DNA of 64,000 bases from an uncultured Eubacteriales bacterium (lineage in GTDB: Bacteria > Bacillota > Clostridia > Peptostreptococcales > Anaerovoracaceae), in the NCBI GenBank assembly GCA_902774265.1, contig CACYHR010000018.1:46277-110276 (forward strand). Reading direction: 5' to 3'. The position numbers and the translations under genes are program-made. The notes under the pieces were generated by a model. The model searched no databases and had not been told where the DNA came from. It saw only the letters and a list, made by a program, of their open reading frames with translations. Shown here piece by piece: positions 8,218 to 16,022 of this stretch. Position 1 is the first letter of the stretch. Each line of letters begins with the position of its first letter.

Positions 8218-9093
8218 TTATCTCATTGTGATATAACCGTGATACTGGTTCAGATTGTCCGATCTTGCATAATCCGAAAGGAAGATGCCGCTGATGCCGT
8301 ATGATTTCTTGAGATACGGGAAATCATCGGTCTTTGCCCATGCAGGCTTAGTGCATTTCTCAGCTGCTGCGGCAATAGCGTCGCACCATGCTGTCTGGCA
8401 CTCGAACCACATTTCTACTACGCGGTCGAAATCGCAGCCGTTGACTTCTTTTTTGATATTGCTCGTAACGCAGCGTGTGCAGCCGTCATGAGCATAGATA
8501 GCAGGCAGGAACTCTTCCTTGAGCCACTTATCGCCTTCTTCTCTGCTTACGCCTTCAGGATATTTGACCATGAACTGCCATCTGTAGTTAGGTCCGTCCT
8601 CAACTGTGCGGCCTTCGCCCTTGAAATCTTCTTCCCACCATACAGGAACGAACGCGAAGATGAAAGGAACTGTTCCCATCGATTCGTCACCCTTAGTGGA
8701 TCTTGCGTCATCACCCTCGATGTTTACCTCTTCGGATTTGTCGATACCGTGGGAATGACCTGTATCAGGGATATTGTTCTGCCATACAAGTACATCTGTA
8801 GGGAAATACTCTGTCAGAATCTTGTGATGATCTTTTGCGAATCCGACATCATTAGGATTTGCAAGCCAGTAATGCTCTGTCATCTGCATCCTTACGGTTC
8901 CGAATCTCTCTCCGCCCGGAGGAGTCGGCAGTGCAGGATAGAAAGCATACTTGCTTACATATGGTCCGAACTGCGAGATGCTGTCAGGAACATGATATCT
9001 GTAAAGCCAGTTCTCCAGCTTGATCCTGTAATCCTCGTGAGCGAGGTCTACATAAATAAGACTTCTTACCGGATAAAATTCAGGTCTGTTCAT
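8218..9093 (-). CDS. two-domain dimeric alpha/beta barrel protein (EthD-like), function unknown
   Basis: Soluble, 291 residues, start ATG 9093 with AAGGAG upstream. The two halves appear to be diverged copies of a ferredoxin-like fold: the first has YRIKLENWLYRYHVPDSI followed by SKYAFYPALP, and the second has GDKWLKEEFLPAIYAHDG followed by CTRCVTS. The pattern of a short helix with HxPD/LPAIxxH followed by a strand recalls EthD and related stress-responsive barrel proteins. A His-rich loop, TGHSHG, lies between them. Neighbours are an LVIVD propeller downstream and, beyond a repeated intergenic element, an iron-sulfur flavoprotein upstream. EthD-like proteins often accompany oxidative or reductive degradation enzymes, but no reaction can be assigned here. 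The family call is tentative. Confidence 0.6.
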   Translation of the reverse strand: MNRPEFYPVRSLIYVDLAHEDYRIKLENWLYRYHVPDSISQFGPYVSKYAFYPALPTPPGGERFGTVRMQMTEHYWLANPNDVGFAKDHHKILTEYFPTDVLVWQNNIPDTGHSHGIDKSEEVNIEGDDARSTKGDESMGTVPFIFAFVPVWWEEDFKGEGRTVEDGPNYRWQFMVKYPEGVSREEGDKWLKEEFLPAIYAHDGCTRCVTSNIKKEVNGCDFDRVVEMWFECQTAWCDAIAAAAEKCTKPAWAKTDDFPYLKKSYGISGIFLSDYARSDNLNQYHGYITMR

Positions 9094-9190
9094 ATTACAC
9101 TCCTTATATTATAAATCTTAGAATTAACAATTAAGTCCTTAATCTGTGCGTTTTCCGAGTTGCAATCCACAATAGATCATATACTCTTAA

Positions 9191-9376
9191 ACTGTAAGGC
9201 AGCGACAGACAGAGAATCTGGAGGAACCGCTAAGAGTGCTGCGAGAAGGCTGCAGGCGAGCGGCTAAGGACCGGCCGTCGCAAGCGAAGGTCAGACTAGG
9301 TCCTCCGCGAGGCAAAGCCGACGAGCTTAGCACTCTCGGTGACGGAAGCCTTCTCTGGATGGCACTGCCTTACAGT
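9191..9376. repeat. structured intergenic repeat element, copy 1 (186 bp)
   Basis: The element is bounded by a perfect 12-bp inverted repeat, ACTGTAAGGCAG (9191-9202) and CTGCCTTACAGT (9365-9376). It is almost identical to a second copy at 13608-13778, differing by a 15-base insertion (AAGCGAAGGTCAGAC, 9282-9296) and a few substitutions. Internal complementary blocks include GAGAAGGCT with AGCCTTCTC, GGACC with GGTCC, GCTAAG with CTTAGC, and AGAGTGCT with AGCACTCT. Some of these are mutually exclusive. No ORF is conserved in it. It lies between the flavoprotein gene and the EthD-like gene. It may be a MITE-like or REP-like mobile palindrome or a structured RNA. Confidence 0.85.
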
Positions 9377-9392
9377 CTATGAATGTAGGCAG

Positions 9393-9428
9393 AAAGAGCG
9401 GGCAGGATCGCCGATCCTCCCGCCCTTT
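9393..9428 (-). terminator. terminator-like hairpin after the flavoprotein gene
   Basis: On the - strand AAAG-GCGGG-GGATC pairs with GATCCT-CCCGC-CTTT with two single-base interruptions around a GGC loop. It ends in CTTTC rather than a long U-run. It lies 70 bases beyond the flavoprotein stop and before the repeat element, so it could end that transcript. Confidence 0.6.
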
Positions 9429-9496
9429 CCTTACGTCATATCAATTATTGTGTTTACGGTCAATGGCCGAATTGCAGCCCGCTATTGCAGCTTGTT

Positions 9497-10474
9497 TTAT
9501 TCTCCCTTTGAAGGGGATGGTGTAGGAGCGATCACGTTGGTGTAATGCTCTTTTCTTGCCTTGAATTCAGGATCCTTGAAGAGGTTCATGAGTCTGCCCT
9601 CGTTCTGGAAGATGTCCTCGCCGTGCAGTGCCTTGCCGGACAGGATATCGTGAGCGTGATGCTCTGTAGCAGGATCGAACTTGAATACCATAGCTCCGTC
9701 TTCTACTACCAGCTCGCCGCGGAGTCCGCAGAGCTCGCACTCAGCCTGTGTTGTTCCAGGGAAGATGTAGAAGGCATTACCGTGGCAGTGAGGGCATGCG
9801 CCTCTCTTGCCCTTCCAGAGATCGACATTCTCAGATCCCATGATCATAAGGTTGTTGTCAATGATGTACTGAGCTGCCTCTACGAGGTTGCGTGCCATCT
9901 CTTTTGTTCTCTCGATCTTGTCGTCCTGCATGATGACATCCTTGCACCATGAGAAATAATCATTGTCGATTACCTTCCAGCCAGGGCTCATTGCGAGCAT
10001 AGCGTGGTCTGTCTCTGTTCTTACTGCCCAGTCGGAACCGCCGATTGCCAGGAAGGAAATAGCCTTCTGTCTGAAATACTTCATATCCAGAGGCTCTTTG
10101 CCCTCAGCGATCTGCTTTTCTCTGAGCCCGAGCAGCATTCCCGTATCGTGTCCCGGCCCCATTCTGTCTGTGATGATATGGAAGAGTCCGGATCCGCCTG
10201 ATTCATAGATAGGGTCAACGATGAATACGCCGTCAGCATCTACCATCTTCTCATAGAGAGCTTTGTAATCGTCCTTTCTTGTGCAAATCATGCCCTTTCC
10301 CATTACGAGACCTCTTGAGCATGCTACGCATCCCGTACATGTCTGGATATCCCAGTCAAAGAGATGGATAAATTCGATCTCTGCACCCAGCTTCTGACAC
10401 TCTTCAAGAGCGACACGGCACATAGTATCGTTGTTTCCGTTTTTTGTTCCCAGTGAAATTCCCAGAATCTTCAT
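9497..10474 (-). CDS. iron-sulfur flavoprotein, NADPH-dependent FMN reductase/flavodoxin-fold family
   Basis: Predicted electron-transfer or reductase enzyme, 325 residues, cytoplasmic. The N-terminus MKILGISLGTKNGNND is the FMN-phosphate-binding start of the flavodoxin-like fold. A Cys cluster follows, TCTGCVACSRG then C about 11 residues later, matching the [4Fe-4S]-binding segment of iron-sulfur flavoproteins. A central insertion includes DRMGPGHDTGM and GGSDWAVRTETDHA. The C-terminal third has a CPHCHG...CELCG zinc-ribbon-like pair, then a tail rich in His and acidic residues. The zinc ribbon makes it longer than typical ISF proteins of about 190-250 residues. The start ATG 10474 has AGGAGGAG upstream. 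It lies in the LysR-linked cluster and is the best candidate there for a redox catalyst. Confidence 0.82.
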   Translation of the reverse strand: MKILGISLGTKNGNNDTMCRVALEECQKLGAEIEFIHLFDWDIQTCTGCVACSRGLVMGKGMICTRKDDYKALYEKMVDADGVFIVDPIYESGGSGLFHIITDRMGPGHDTGMLLGLREKQIAEGKEPLDMKYFRQKAISFLAIGGSDWAVRTETDHAMLAMSPGWKVIDNDYFSWCKDVIMQDDKIERTKEMARNLVEAAQYIIDNNLMIMGSENVDLWKGKRGACPHCHGNAFYIFPGTTQAECELCGLRGELVVEDGAMVFKFDPATEHHAHDILSGKALHGEDIFQNEGRLMNLFKDPEFKARKEHYTNVIAPTPSPSKGE

Positions 10475-10516
10475 TACTTTCTCCTCCTGTTGTTAAACAT
10501 TCAACATCTACAATTC

Positions 10517-10577
10517 CAGACGCCGGTAAAAATGTGCCTCAGCGGGCGATTTCTGGAGATGCAATGCCCGGCGTCTG
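10517..10577. other. perfect 10-bp inverted repeat with a 41-base loop
   Basis: CAGACGCCGG (10517-10526) and CCGGCGTCTG (10568-10577) are perfectly complementary. They lie between the small membrane protein gene and the flavoprotein gene, in what would be the flavoprotein leader. No U-run follows on either strand, so it is not a standard terminator. It could be a leader structure or a protein-binding site. Confidence 0.6.
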
Positions 10578-10693
10578 TCCGCGGCGCTGCATGCTCCGTT
10601 TCGTAATGTGTTGTATACCTGCAGTTAAGTATATTTTACCATCGCAGATATGATGTATTTAATTGTTTTTTATAGCCGGATGATTATATTTTC

Positions 10694-11161
10694 TTACTTT
10701 CCCGGATGCTCTTCAGGTTCGTTGCAGATAGATCTTGACAGTTTGTCAGCAACTGGGTTCCAGACGAAAGCTACGATGAACGAAGCTATATAGCATGGGA
10801 TAAATCCGCCAAGGCATGCCTTCCAGAACTCGCTCATTGGAGCGTGAGCTGTAACTATAACGCCGAAAAATGTCATAACCAGATCAAGAACGATAGTAAA
10901 TACCAGAGCGATAACAGCATTTACGAGCAGTCCGAACTTAAGTGTATTAGGCTCTGCATGCTTCATAGCAAATCCAACGCCCCATTTGCCGATCGGCAGG
11001 AAGTTCAGTATGAATGTAACCACATAAGCCAGAATACAGCTTGGTATAAAAGCCTGGAGCGAAAGGTTTCCGCCAAGTGCGAGCGCTACAAGTGTAAGAA
11101 CGATACACAGAGGCAGGTCCATGATCAGAGCATAAACAGCTGTAAGTTTTTTGCTTTTCAT
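10694..11161 (-). CDS. small integral membrane protein, possibly DUF2798-like
   Basis: 155 residues from ATG 11161 (MKSKKLTAVY), chosen because AAGGGAG lies just upstream; the frame is open to an ATG at 11206. Four hydrophobic segments are seen: one near the N-terminus, then QAFIPSCILAYVVTFILNF, a segment around VNAVIALVFTIVLDLVM, and one near CYIASFIVAFVW. The C-terminal tail is polar (CNEPEEHPGK). The spacing is reminiscent of the DUF2798 family, which has no known function, but I am not sure. It lies directly downstream of the LysR gene, with two dyad-symmetric sequences in the 180-base gap, so it is a likely target of that regulator. Confidence 0.6.
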   Translation of the reverse strand: MKSKKLTAVYALIMDLPLCIVLTLVALALGGNLSLQAFIPSCILAYVVTFILNFLPIGKWGVGFAMKHAEPNTLKFGLLVNAVIALVFTIVLDLVMTFFGVIVTAHAPMSEFWKACLGGFIPCYIASFIVAFVWNPVADKLSRSICNEPEEHPGK

Positions 11162-11227
11162 AATAATTTCTCTCCCTTCATATACAGAGGATATGTTTCT
11201 TAGCAATTTTTGTTAAAAAACAAACAA

Positions 11228-11257
11228 GTATCTTGGTTATATTGTAACCAATGATAC
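11228..11257. promoter_or_regulatory. long dyad, probable LysR-type regulator site
   Basis: GTATC-TT-GGTTA-TATTG-TAACC-AAT-GATAC forms two nested perfect arms (GTATC/GATAC and TTGGTTA/TAACCAA). It sits about 67 bases upstream of the start of the small membrane protein gene and just downstream of the LysR gene. The shape fits a T-N11-A-type LysR box. Binding is inferred. Confidence 0.6.
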
Positions 11258-11290
11258 CTGATTTGTATAATTGCTAATAAACATATGATC

Positions 11291-11308
11291 TATAACCATA
11301 TAGTTATA
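11291..11308. promoter_or_regulatory. second short dyad downstream of the LysR gene
   Basis: TATAAC and GTTATA arms separated by six bases, TATAAC-CATATA-GTTATA. It lies about 35 bases from the long dyad and 34 bases beyond the LysR stop. It could be a second regulator half-site region or simply AT-rich chance symmetry. Confidence 0.35.
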
Positions 11309-11341
11309 AACGTTGAATTTCAAGGCTTCCAGGCTCTATAA

Positions 11342-12244
11342 CTATGTATTGCCATGTTTTTTATGCTCATCAATAATCTCTGCAATAATATCTTCAAGAG
11401 CCATCACCTGCTCGCTCCTCTTGGTGCGCATCCTGGCTATGGATATCGTATCCTTTGCATTGAACGGTATCCAGCACAGATCCGCAGCGCTTTTTGCCCA
11501 GACCCACTCATCAACGATAGCAACGCCCATATTATTTCTGACGCAGGTCACAAGTGATTCGTGGTTCTTTACAAAGCTGAGCTTTGGCACGAAGCCGTAT
11601 GGTCGTGTATACGATGCTATGGCTTCGATGATAAGCTTCTCTTCAATTTCCCACGGAGCCAGGAATTTATCTCTGCTGAAATCCTTGAGCGTTATGCCGT
11701 CTTTGCCGGCAAGGCTGTGCCTGCCCGAAAACATCAGTATCTTGCACACCTCCGCAACATCCCTTATGCTGAACTCCATGAATCTTGAAACGGAATTCTT
11801 CATAGTTACAACCAGATCCATGCTGTCTGTAAAAAGAGACGATGTAAGCTCCTTTATGCCGCAGCAGTTGATGATAACATCGGATTTCGGATACTCCGCC
11901 TTGAATCTCTCCATCATAGGCGGGATTATATCGAAAAGATCCCAGCCCTCGAGGAATCCTACTCTGACCACTCCTTTGGACCTTCCGAGCAGCTGCTCTG
12001 CCTCATACTTGGTATTCAGCAGCTCAGCCTTATACCTGCTGAAAAAATCAAAATAAAGTTTCCCCACTTCTGTGAGCTCGGTCTTCTGATTATTCCTGAC
12101 AAAGAGCTTTGCTCCCAGCTCTTTTTCGAGCGAGGATATCTGCTTTGAGATCGCAGGCTGAGACACATACAGCTCTTCGGCTGTCCTGCTGAAACTCAGA
12201 TTCGTCGCAACCGCCATAAAATAATCTATCTGCAGGTCATTCAT
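11342..12244 (-). CDS. LysR-family transcriptional regulator
   Basis: DNA-binding regulator of 300 residues from ATG 12244 (MNDLQIDYF), preceded by AAGGT; an in-frame ATG at 12268 is less likely. Residues 1-60 form the winged helix-turn-helix, with the family signature FSRTAEELYVSQPAISKQIS. A two-lobed periplasmic-binding-protein-like effector domain follows (from about residue 90, GVVRVGFLEGW). It lies between the permease gene upstream and the membrane protein/flavoprotein/propeller genes downstream, all in the same direction. This suggests it controls that cluster in response to a small molecule. The dyad at 11228-11257 is the likely operator. Confidence 0.9.
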   Translation of the reverse strand: MNDLQIDYFMAVATNLSFSRTAEELYVSQPAISKQISSLEKELGAKLFVRNNQKTELTEVGKLYFDFFSRYKAELLNTKYEAEQLLGRSKGVVRVGFLEGWDLFDIIPPMMERFKAEYPKSDVIINCCGIKELTSSLFTDSMDLVVTMKNSVSRFMEFSIRDVAEVCKILMFSGRHSLAGKDGITLKDFSRDKFLAPWEIEEKLIIEAIASYTRPYGFVPKLSFVKNHESLVTCVRNNMGVAIVDEWVWAKSAADLCWIPFNAKDTISIARMRTKRSEQVMALEDIIAEIIDEHKKHGNT

Positions 12245-12336
12245 CTTACTTACCTTTTGCCGGAACAAACAATCACAACATTAGTTACCGGGCTCCATGC
12301 GTTCTGACTGCCGCACAGCCAAACTTATATTACAGT

Positions 12337-13413
12337 CTAAAATCCGCCGAGGAACGCGATAGCGTATTTCAATACGATGCCGGATACCATTCCTATAAAC
12401 GGATCCGAGAAGCTCGTTACGATGATAACGCATCCGCCGACGACAGGATCCTCTGAGAGAGCCGATGCCGCATCAGACGGGAATACCGCAAATGCGCCGA
12501 GCGTGAACAGGAAGCCGGAAATGGTTTCTGCCGGGATATACTTAGCGATCTTTGTGATCGTCTTTGTCAGGAATATAGCCGATACTATAGCTGCAAGCAG
12601 CACACCGGAAAGCAGAGGATGCGGAGCTGCAGCAGTACCGCTGATAATAGCCTCGACCGGGCCGCCGCCGAAGAACGAGCTTGCCGAGTCAGCCAGACCG
12701 GAATAAACTGTGATTGCATCTACATTTGCCTTATCGCCTGCAATTCCCGCAGTGATGGTAGCATATGCAATATTACCGCCGATCTGCAGAGTGCAGACAG
12801 CCAGAACGCTTCGTACTATATGCGGATTTACGGTAAGCTTGAGAGGAATGAATTTTTCCTTGCTCATATCGACTTCAAGCGTACTGCCGCTGTCGCCTGT
12901 CACCTTTGCTCTGATCAGATGGGCGATCGTGCTGAGTATAACAGAAACAGCGATAGTCCAGATCAGATCGTTCGTAGCAAAATAAACTATCAGAGCCGAT
13001 GCCATGGATACGCCGGAAACCAGTCTGTTCTGCTTGATCATGTCAAATCCGGCTTTCGCCAGCATCAGTCCGACACCTGCCAGCATCGCGCTCAGAATGC
13101 ACGGACCGATGAAATCCATCGTCTTGGTCAGCACACCGCACATACCCATAATAGCCATTACGATGCCGCTGTAGAATATGATGTTCAGCCTTTCGTTACG
13201 GTCCTTACTGATCGTACCTGCAAGCACAATACTCTCAGCCTGCAGCGATATAGGCGCGATCTGATGTGTGAGCACCATACCGAATCCGCCGACTATAAAA
13301 CCGAGAGCTGTCGGAAATGCGGCAAAACCGTACGACAAAGAGAACATTGCCATAGGGATCGCATTGAACACAACAGCGATGGCAGCAAAAATATCTTTTA
13401 AGTATAAAGCCAT
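12337..13413 (-). CDS. putative permease, NCS2 (xanthine/uracil/guanine) related
   Basis: Hydrophobic protein of 358 residues with about ten to eleven membrane segments. The start ATG 13413 has a strong GGGAGGGGG site upstream. The stretch SFFGGGPVEAIISGTAAAP resembles the conserved helix-8/10 region of AzgA-type and other NCS2 permeases, and GFGMVLTHQIAPIS resembles their first half. It is shorter than the usual 420-460 residues, with the N-terminal segments compact, so the relationship is distant. It is the first gene of the LysR-linked - strand run and may import the compound sensed or processed by the cluster. The substrate is unknown. Confidence 0.65.
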   Translation of the reverse strand: MALYLKDIFAAIAVVFNAIPMAMFSLSYGFAAFPTALGFIVGGFGMVLTHQIAPISLQAESIVLAGTISKDRNERLNIIFYSGIVMAIMGMCGVLTKTMDFIGPCILSAMLAGVGLMLAKAGFDMIKQNRLVSGVSMASALIVYFATNDLIWTIAVSVILSTIAHLIRAKVTGDSGSTLEVDMSKEKFIPLKLTVNPHIVRSVLAVCTLQIGGNIAYATITAGIAGDKANVDAITVYSGLADSASSFFGGGPVEAIISGTAAAPHPLLSGVLLAAIVSAIFLTKTITKIAKYIPAETISGFLFTLGAFAVFPSDAASALSEDPVVGGCVIIVTSFSDPFIGMVSGIVLKYAIAFLGGF

Positions 13414-13517
13414 ACTACCCCCTCCCTTCTTACCGGATATAACAAGCTTAGCTTTTTTATGTTATCAAAATTGTAGCACAATCTTTACCCGAATTACACA
13501 AAATAAACCAATAATTA

Positions 13518-13548
13518 TTGCAACTTTCCAGCATCTGTGTAGTATAAT
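13518..13548 (+). promoter_or_regulatory. possible promoter reading towards coaBC
   Basis: TATAAT at 13543-13548 with TTGCAA 19 bases upstream (13518-13523). An 8-bp inverted repeat, CAGCATCT/AGATGCTG (13529-13572), surrounds the -10 box. If used, the transcript would carry the second repeat element (13608-13778) in the coaBC leader. The -35 match and spacing are weak. Confidence 0.35.
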
Positions 13549-13607
13549 AACTAATTACATTTTTAGATGCTGCAGGATGGGTAATTCTGATATTCATCCA
13601 TTCACTG

Positions 13608-13778
13608 ACTGTAAGGCAGCGACAGACAGAGAATTTGGAGGAACCGCTAAGAGTGCTGCGAGAAGGCTGCAGGCGAGCGGCTAAGGACCGGCCGTCGCTA
13701 GGTCCTCCGCGAGGCAAAGCCGACGAGCTTAGCACTCTCGGTGACGGAAGCCTTCTCTGGATGGCGCGCCCTTACAGT
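13608..13778. repeat. structured intergenic repeat element, copy 2 (171 bp)
   Basis: Second copy of the element at 9191-9376, beginning ACTGTAAGGCAG and ending CCTTACAGT. It lacks the 15-base insertion of copy 1 and its right arm has GCGCGCC where copy 1 has GCACTGCC, so the terminal repeat is partly eroded. Both copies are followed by TCTATGA. It lies between the divergent permease and coaBC genes, 82 bases before the coaBC start. The 446-base gap from 13414 to 13859 otherwise holds only the possible promoter. Confidence 0.85.
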
Positions 13779-13859
13779 CTATGACAGATGATAAGCAGAG
13801 TATTTCACACTCAGTTTCATTATGAATAAAGCCGTATAGTAAACACCGGAGGTAATGAA

Positions 13860-15065
13860 GTGTTAAAAGATAAGACCATAGTACTCGGAGTTACCGGCGG
13901 GATCGCAGCTTATAAGGCGGCTGCACTCGCAAGCTCACTCAAAAAACAGCATGCCGATGTACATATCGTGATGACAGAGCACGCGACAGAATTCATTTCC
14001 CCTCTCACTTTCGAAACTCTGACAAACAACAGATGCACTGTAGGGATGTTCGACAGGCACTTCGAATACGATGTGAAGCATATCTCTCTTGCGAAATCGG
14101 CTGATCTCATGATTGTCGCACCTGCAACGGCCAATTTCATAGCAAAAGCTGCATGCGGCATCGCGGACGATATGCTCACTACGGTTTTTCTTGCCTGCAG
14201 AGCGCCTAAGCTGGTCGTTCCGGCTATGAATACTGCCATGTATGAAAATCCTGCTACTCTGGAAAATCTTGAGACACTCAGGAGCCGCGGCATTGAGATC
14301 ATCGAGCCGGCAACAGGACTGCTCGCATGCGGTGACGAGGGCAAGGGCAAAATGCCGGAGCCTGAACTCCTGCTGCAGCACATTCTGAACGAAGCCGCAT
14401 GCGACAAGGATATGGCCGGTCTTAAAGTGCTCGTAACAGCCGGGCCGACGCAGGAAGCAATCGATCCGGTCCGCTATATCACCAATCATTCCAGCGGCAA
14501 AATGGGCTACGCCATGGCAAGAATATGCAGGATGAGAGGCGCAGATGTCACCCTTGTCAGCGGCCAGGTAAGCCTAGATTCCCCTGTCGGCGTAAATCTA
14601 ATAAGCGTCCGCAGTTCTCAGGAAATGCATGACGCAGTGATCGAACACGCCGCGGATGCCGACATGGTATTCAAGGCAGCTGCTGTCGCCGACTACACAC
14701 CTGTAACTACGGCTGACAGCAAGATCAAAAAATCAGACAGTGATATGTCCATCCCGCTCAAGCGCACAGCTGACATACTCGGCGACATAGCTAAGATCAG
14801 AAATGATTCACAGATCATCTGCGGCTTCTCCATGGAAACAGATAATCTTATAGAGAACTCACGCGGCAAGCTCGAACGCAAGAGCCTCGATATGATCTGT
14901 GCAAACAGCCTCAGAACCGAAGGTGCAGGATTCAAAGGTGATACCAATGTCATAACTATCATCACAGAGGACAGCACCATAGAGCTGGGAAAACTCTCTA
15001 AATTAGAAACAGCCCGGCGCATTACGGATATAGCGCTCGGACTGTATAATGACAAAAACAATTAA
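13860..15065 (+). CDS. coaBC: bifunctional phosphopantothenoylcysteine decarboxylase/phosphopantothenate-cysteine ligase
   Basis: Coenzyme A synthesis: joins 4'-phosphopantothenate to cysteine and decarboxylates the product to 4'-phosphopantetheine. The start is GTG 13860 with GGAGG at 13848-13852; an ATG five bases earlier opens only a four-codon frame. The N-terminal half is the flavin-dependent decarboxylase: GVTGGIAAYK at the start, KHISLAKSADLMIVAPAT containing the active-site His, and PAMNTAMYENP, the substrate-clamp motif. The C-terminal half is the synthetase: TAGPTQEAIDPVRYITNHSSG, AAAVADYTP and KIKK. The length of 401 residues is standard. It is a single gene between a structured repeat and a convergent PAP2 gene. 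Confidence 0.97.
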   Translation: MLKDKTIVLGVTGGIAAYKAAALASSLKKQHADVHIVMTEHATEFISPLTFETLTNNRCTVGMFDRHFEYDVKHISLAKSADLMIVAPATANFIAKAACGIADDMLTTVFLACRAPKLVVPAMNTAMYENPATLENLETLRSRGIEIIEPATGLLACGDEGKGKMPEPELLLQHILNEAACDKDMAGLKVLVTAGPTQEAIDPVRYITNHSSGKMGYAMARICRMRGADVTLVSGQVSLDSPVGVNLISVRSSQEMHDAVIEHAADADMVFKAAAVADYTPVTTADSKIKKSDSDMSIPLKRTADILGDIAKIRNDSQIICGFSMETDNLIENSRGKLERKSLDMICANSLRTEGAGFKGDTNVITIITEDSTIELGKLSKLETARRITDIALGLYNDKNN

Positions 15066-15142
15066 TAATCGGTAAGGAGTAATCGATACGGCGGGGCCGG
15101 GAACCGGCTTATCGCAGGTACACAGCATCAGTGCTGCCGACA

Positions 15143-15877
15143 TCAGTGCTTGGTCCTGTAGCCGTTGATGACCCTGTCCCTTTCACTGATCTTAGGCCTG
15201 TTTCCTGAATCCGGAGGCAGGCTTTTTTTATTCGCAGAATTATCTGCAGCGCCGGCCGAGAATGCAAAAATCAACGCCATGCTGAGCAGTATGCCTCCAA
15301 TAATATCCGTAAACCAGTGGACGCCGCTGTACAGTCTGCCGCACACGGTGAACAGAGCCGCAGCGATGCAGAACACACGAAGAATGCCGCTGATCGGCCC
15401 GTTGTTTACATATTTGTCGATGATTATGCAGATAGCTATCATAACCGTGATTATAAGCACGGTATGAGATGAAGGAAAAGATGCTTCAGGCTCTGTTTCG
15501 CCCGGCATGATGACCGGTCTGCAATTGATGATGACCTTTTCAAAAAGCGCATAGAATGCGATATCGGCTGCAAAAAGAAAGCCAAGAGACAGTATCTCCC
15601 TGTCGACCTTAAAGAGACTTCTGCGTTTTATAAGCTGTACAAGACCGGCCAGAGCAAACACAAGGCACAGTAGAATAGCGGCATAACCCATATAATCCGT
15701 TATGTCGTACCACATCATATTTACGCCCGTCATATCATGCACGGTCTTATTGATATGTGAAAAGCCTACAACAGTATCATTCGGCCCTATCGCTGCCCTG
15801 TCATAAGTTTTGAGCAGCACTATCAGACCGGCAAACAGTACAAATGAAAGTCCTGATAAGAAAATCTTTTTTTTCAT
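15143..15877 (-). CDS. PAP2-family membrane phosphatase
   Basis: Membrane phosphatase of the phosphatidic acid phosphatase 2 family, 244 residues, probably acting on a lipid phosphate or undecaprenyl pyrophosphate at the outer membrane face. Six hydrophobic segments are seen. The three active-site motifs are recognisable: a K...RP motif as EKVIINCRP, PSSH in EASFPSSHT, and RLYSGVHWFTD, in which the His is the nucleophile. The first motif has one residue fewer than the usual KX6RP. A polar C-terminal tail of about 35 residues follows the last segment. ATG 15877 has GAGGTAA upstream. It converges with coaBC, and no clear terminator separates them. Confidence 0.88.
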   Translation of the reverse strand: MKKKIFLSGLSFVLFAGLIVLLKTYDRAAIGPNDTVVGFSHINKTVHDMTGVNMMWYDITDYMGYAAILLCLVFALAGLVQLIKRRSLFKVDREILSLGFLFAADIAFYALFEKVIINCRPVIMPGETEPEASFPSSHTVLIITVMIAICIIIDKYVNNGPISGILRVFCIAAALFTVCGRLYSGVHWFTDIIGGILLSMALIFAFSAGAADNSANKKSLPPDSGNRPKISERDRVINGYRTKH

Positions 15878-15957
15878 TCCAAATTACCTCGGTATCCTTA
15901 TTCAATCATCTTTATAAACTATATCATTTTTAGGGTATATTGCAATTCCAATTTGAA

Positions 15958-15990
15958 TGAAAAATCCCGCAGGCTGAAGGCGTGCGGGAT
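15958..15990 (-). terminator. terminator of the first GGDEF-EAL gene
   Basis: On the - strand ATCCCGCA (15990-15983) pairs with TGCGGGAT (15971-15964) and is followed by TTTTCA. It lies 33 bases after the stop at 16023. The same stem could also act at the start side of the PAP2 gene, which reads away from it. Confidence 0.85.
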
Positions 15991-16022
15991 AGGCATTTAC
16001 ATCAGAAGCAGTCTTTGAAAAC

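Noticed and set aside
8488-9114. + strand open frame of 208 codons
   Set aside because: Antisense to the EthD-like gene, which has a good ribosome binding site and a recognisable internal duplication.
9300-9345. Possible c-di-GMP (GEMM) riboswitch because of a GCAAAGCC-like core inside the repeat element
   Set aside because: The surrounding conserved GEMM stems and tetraloop-receptor sequence are missing, and the core sits in a duplicated element away from c-di-GMP genes.
15066-15142. GCCGGGAACCGGC hairpin between coaBC and the PAP2 gene as a terminator
   Set aside because: Short stem, no U-run on either strand.
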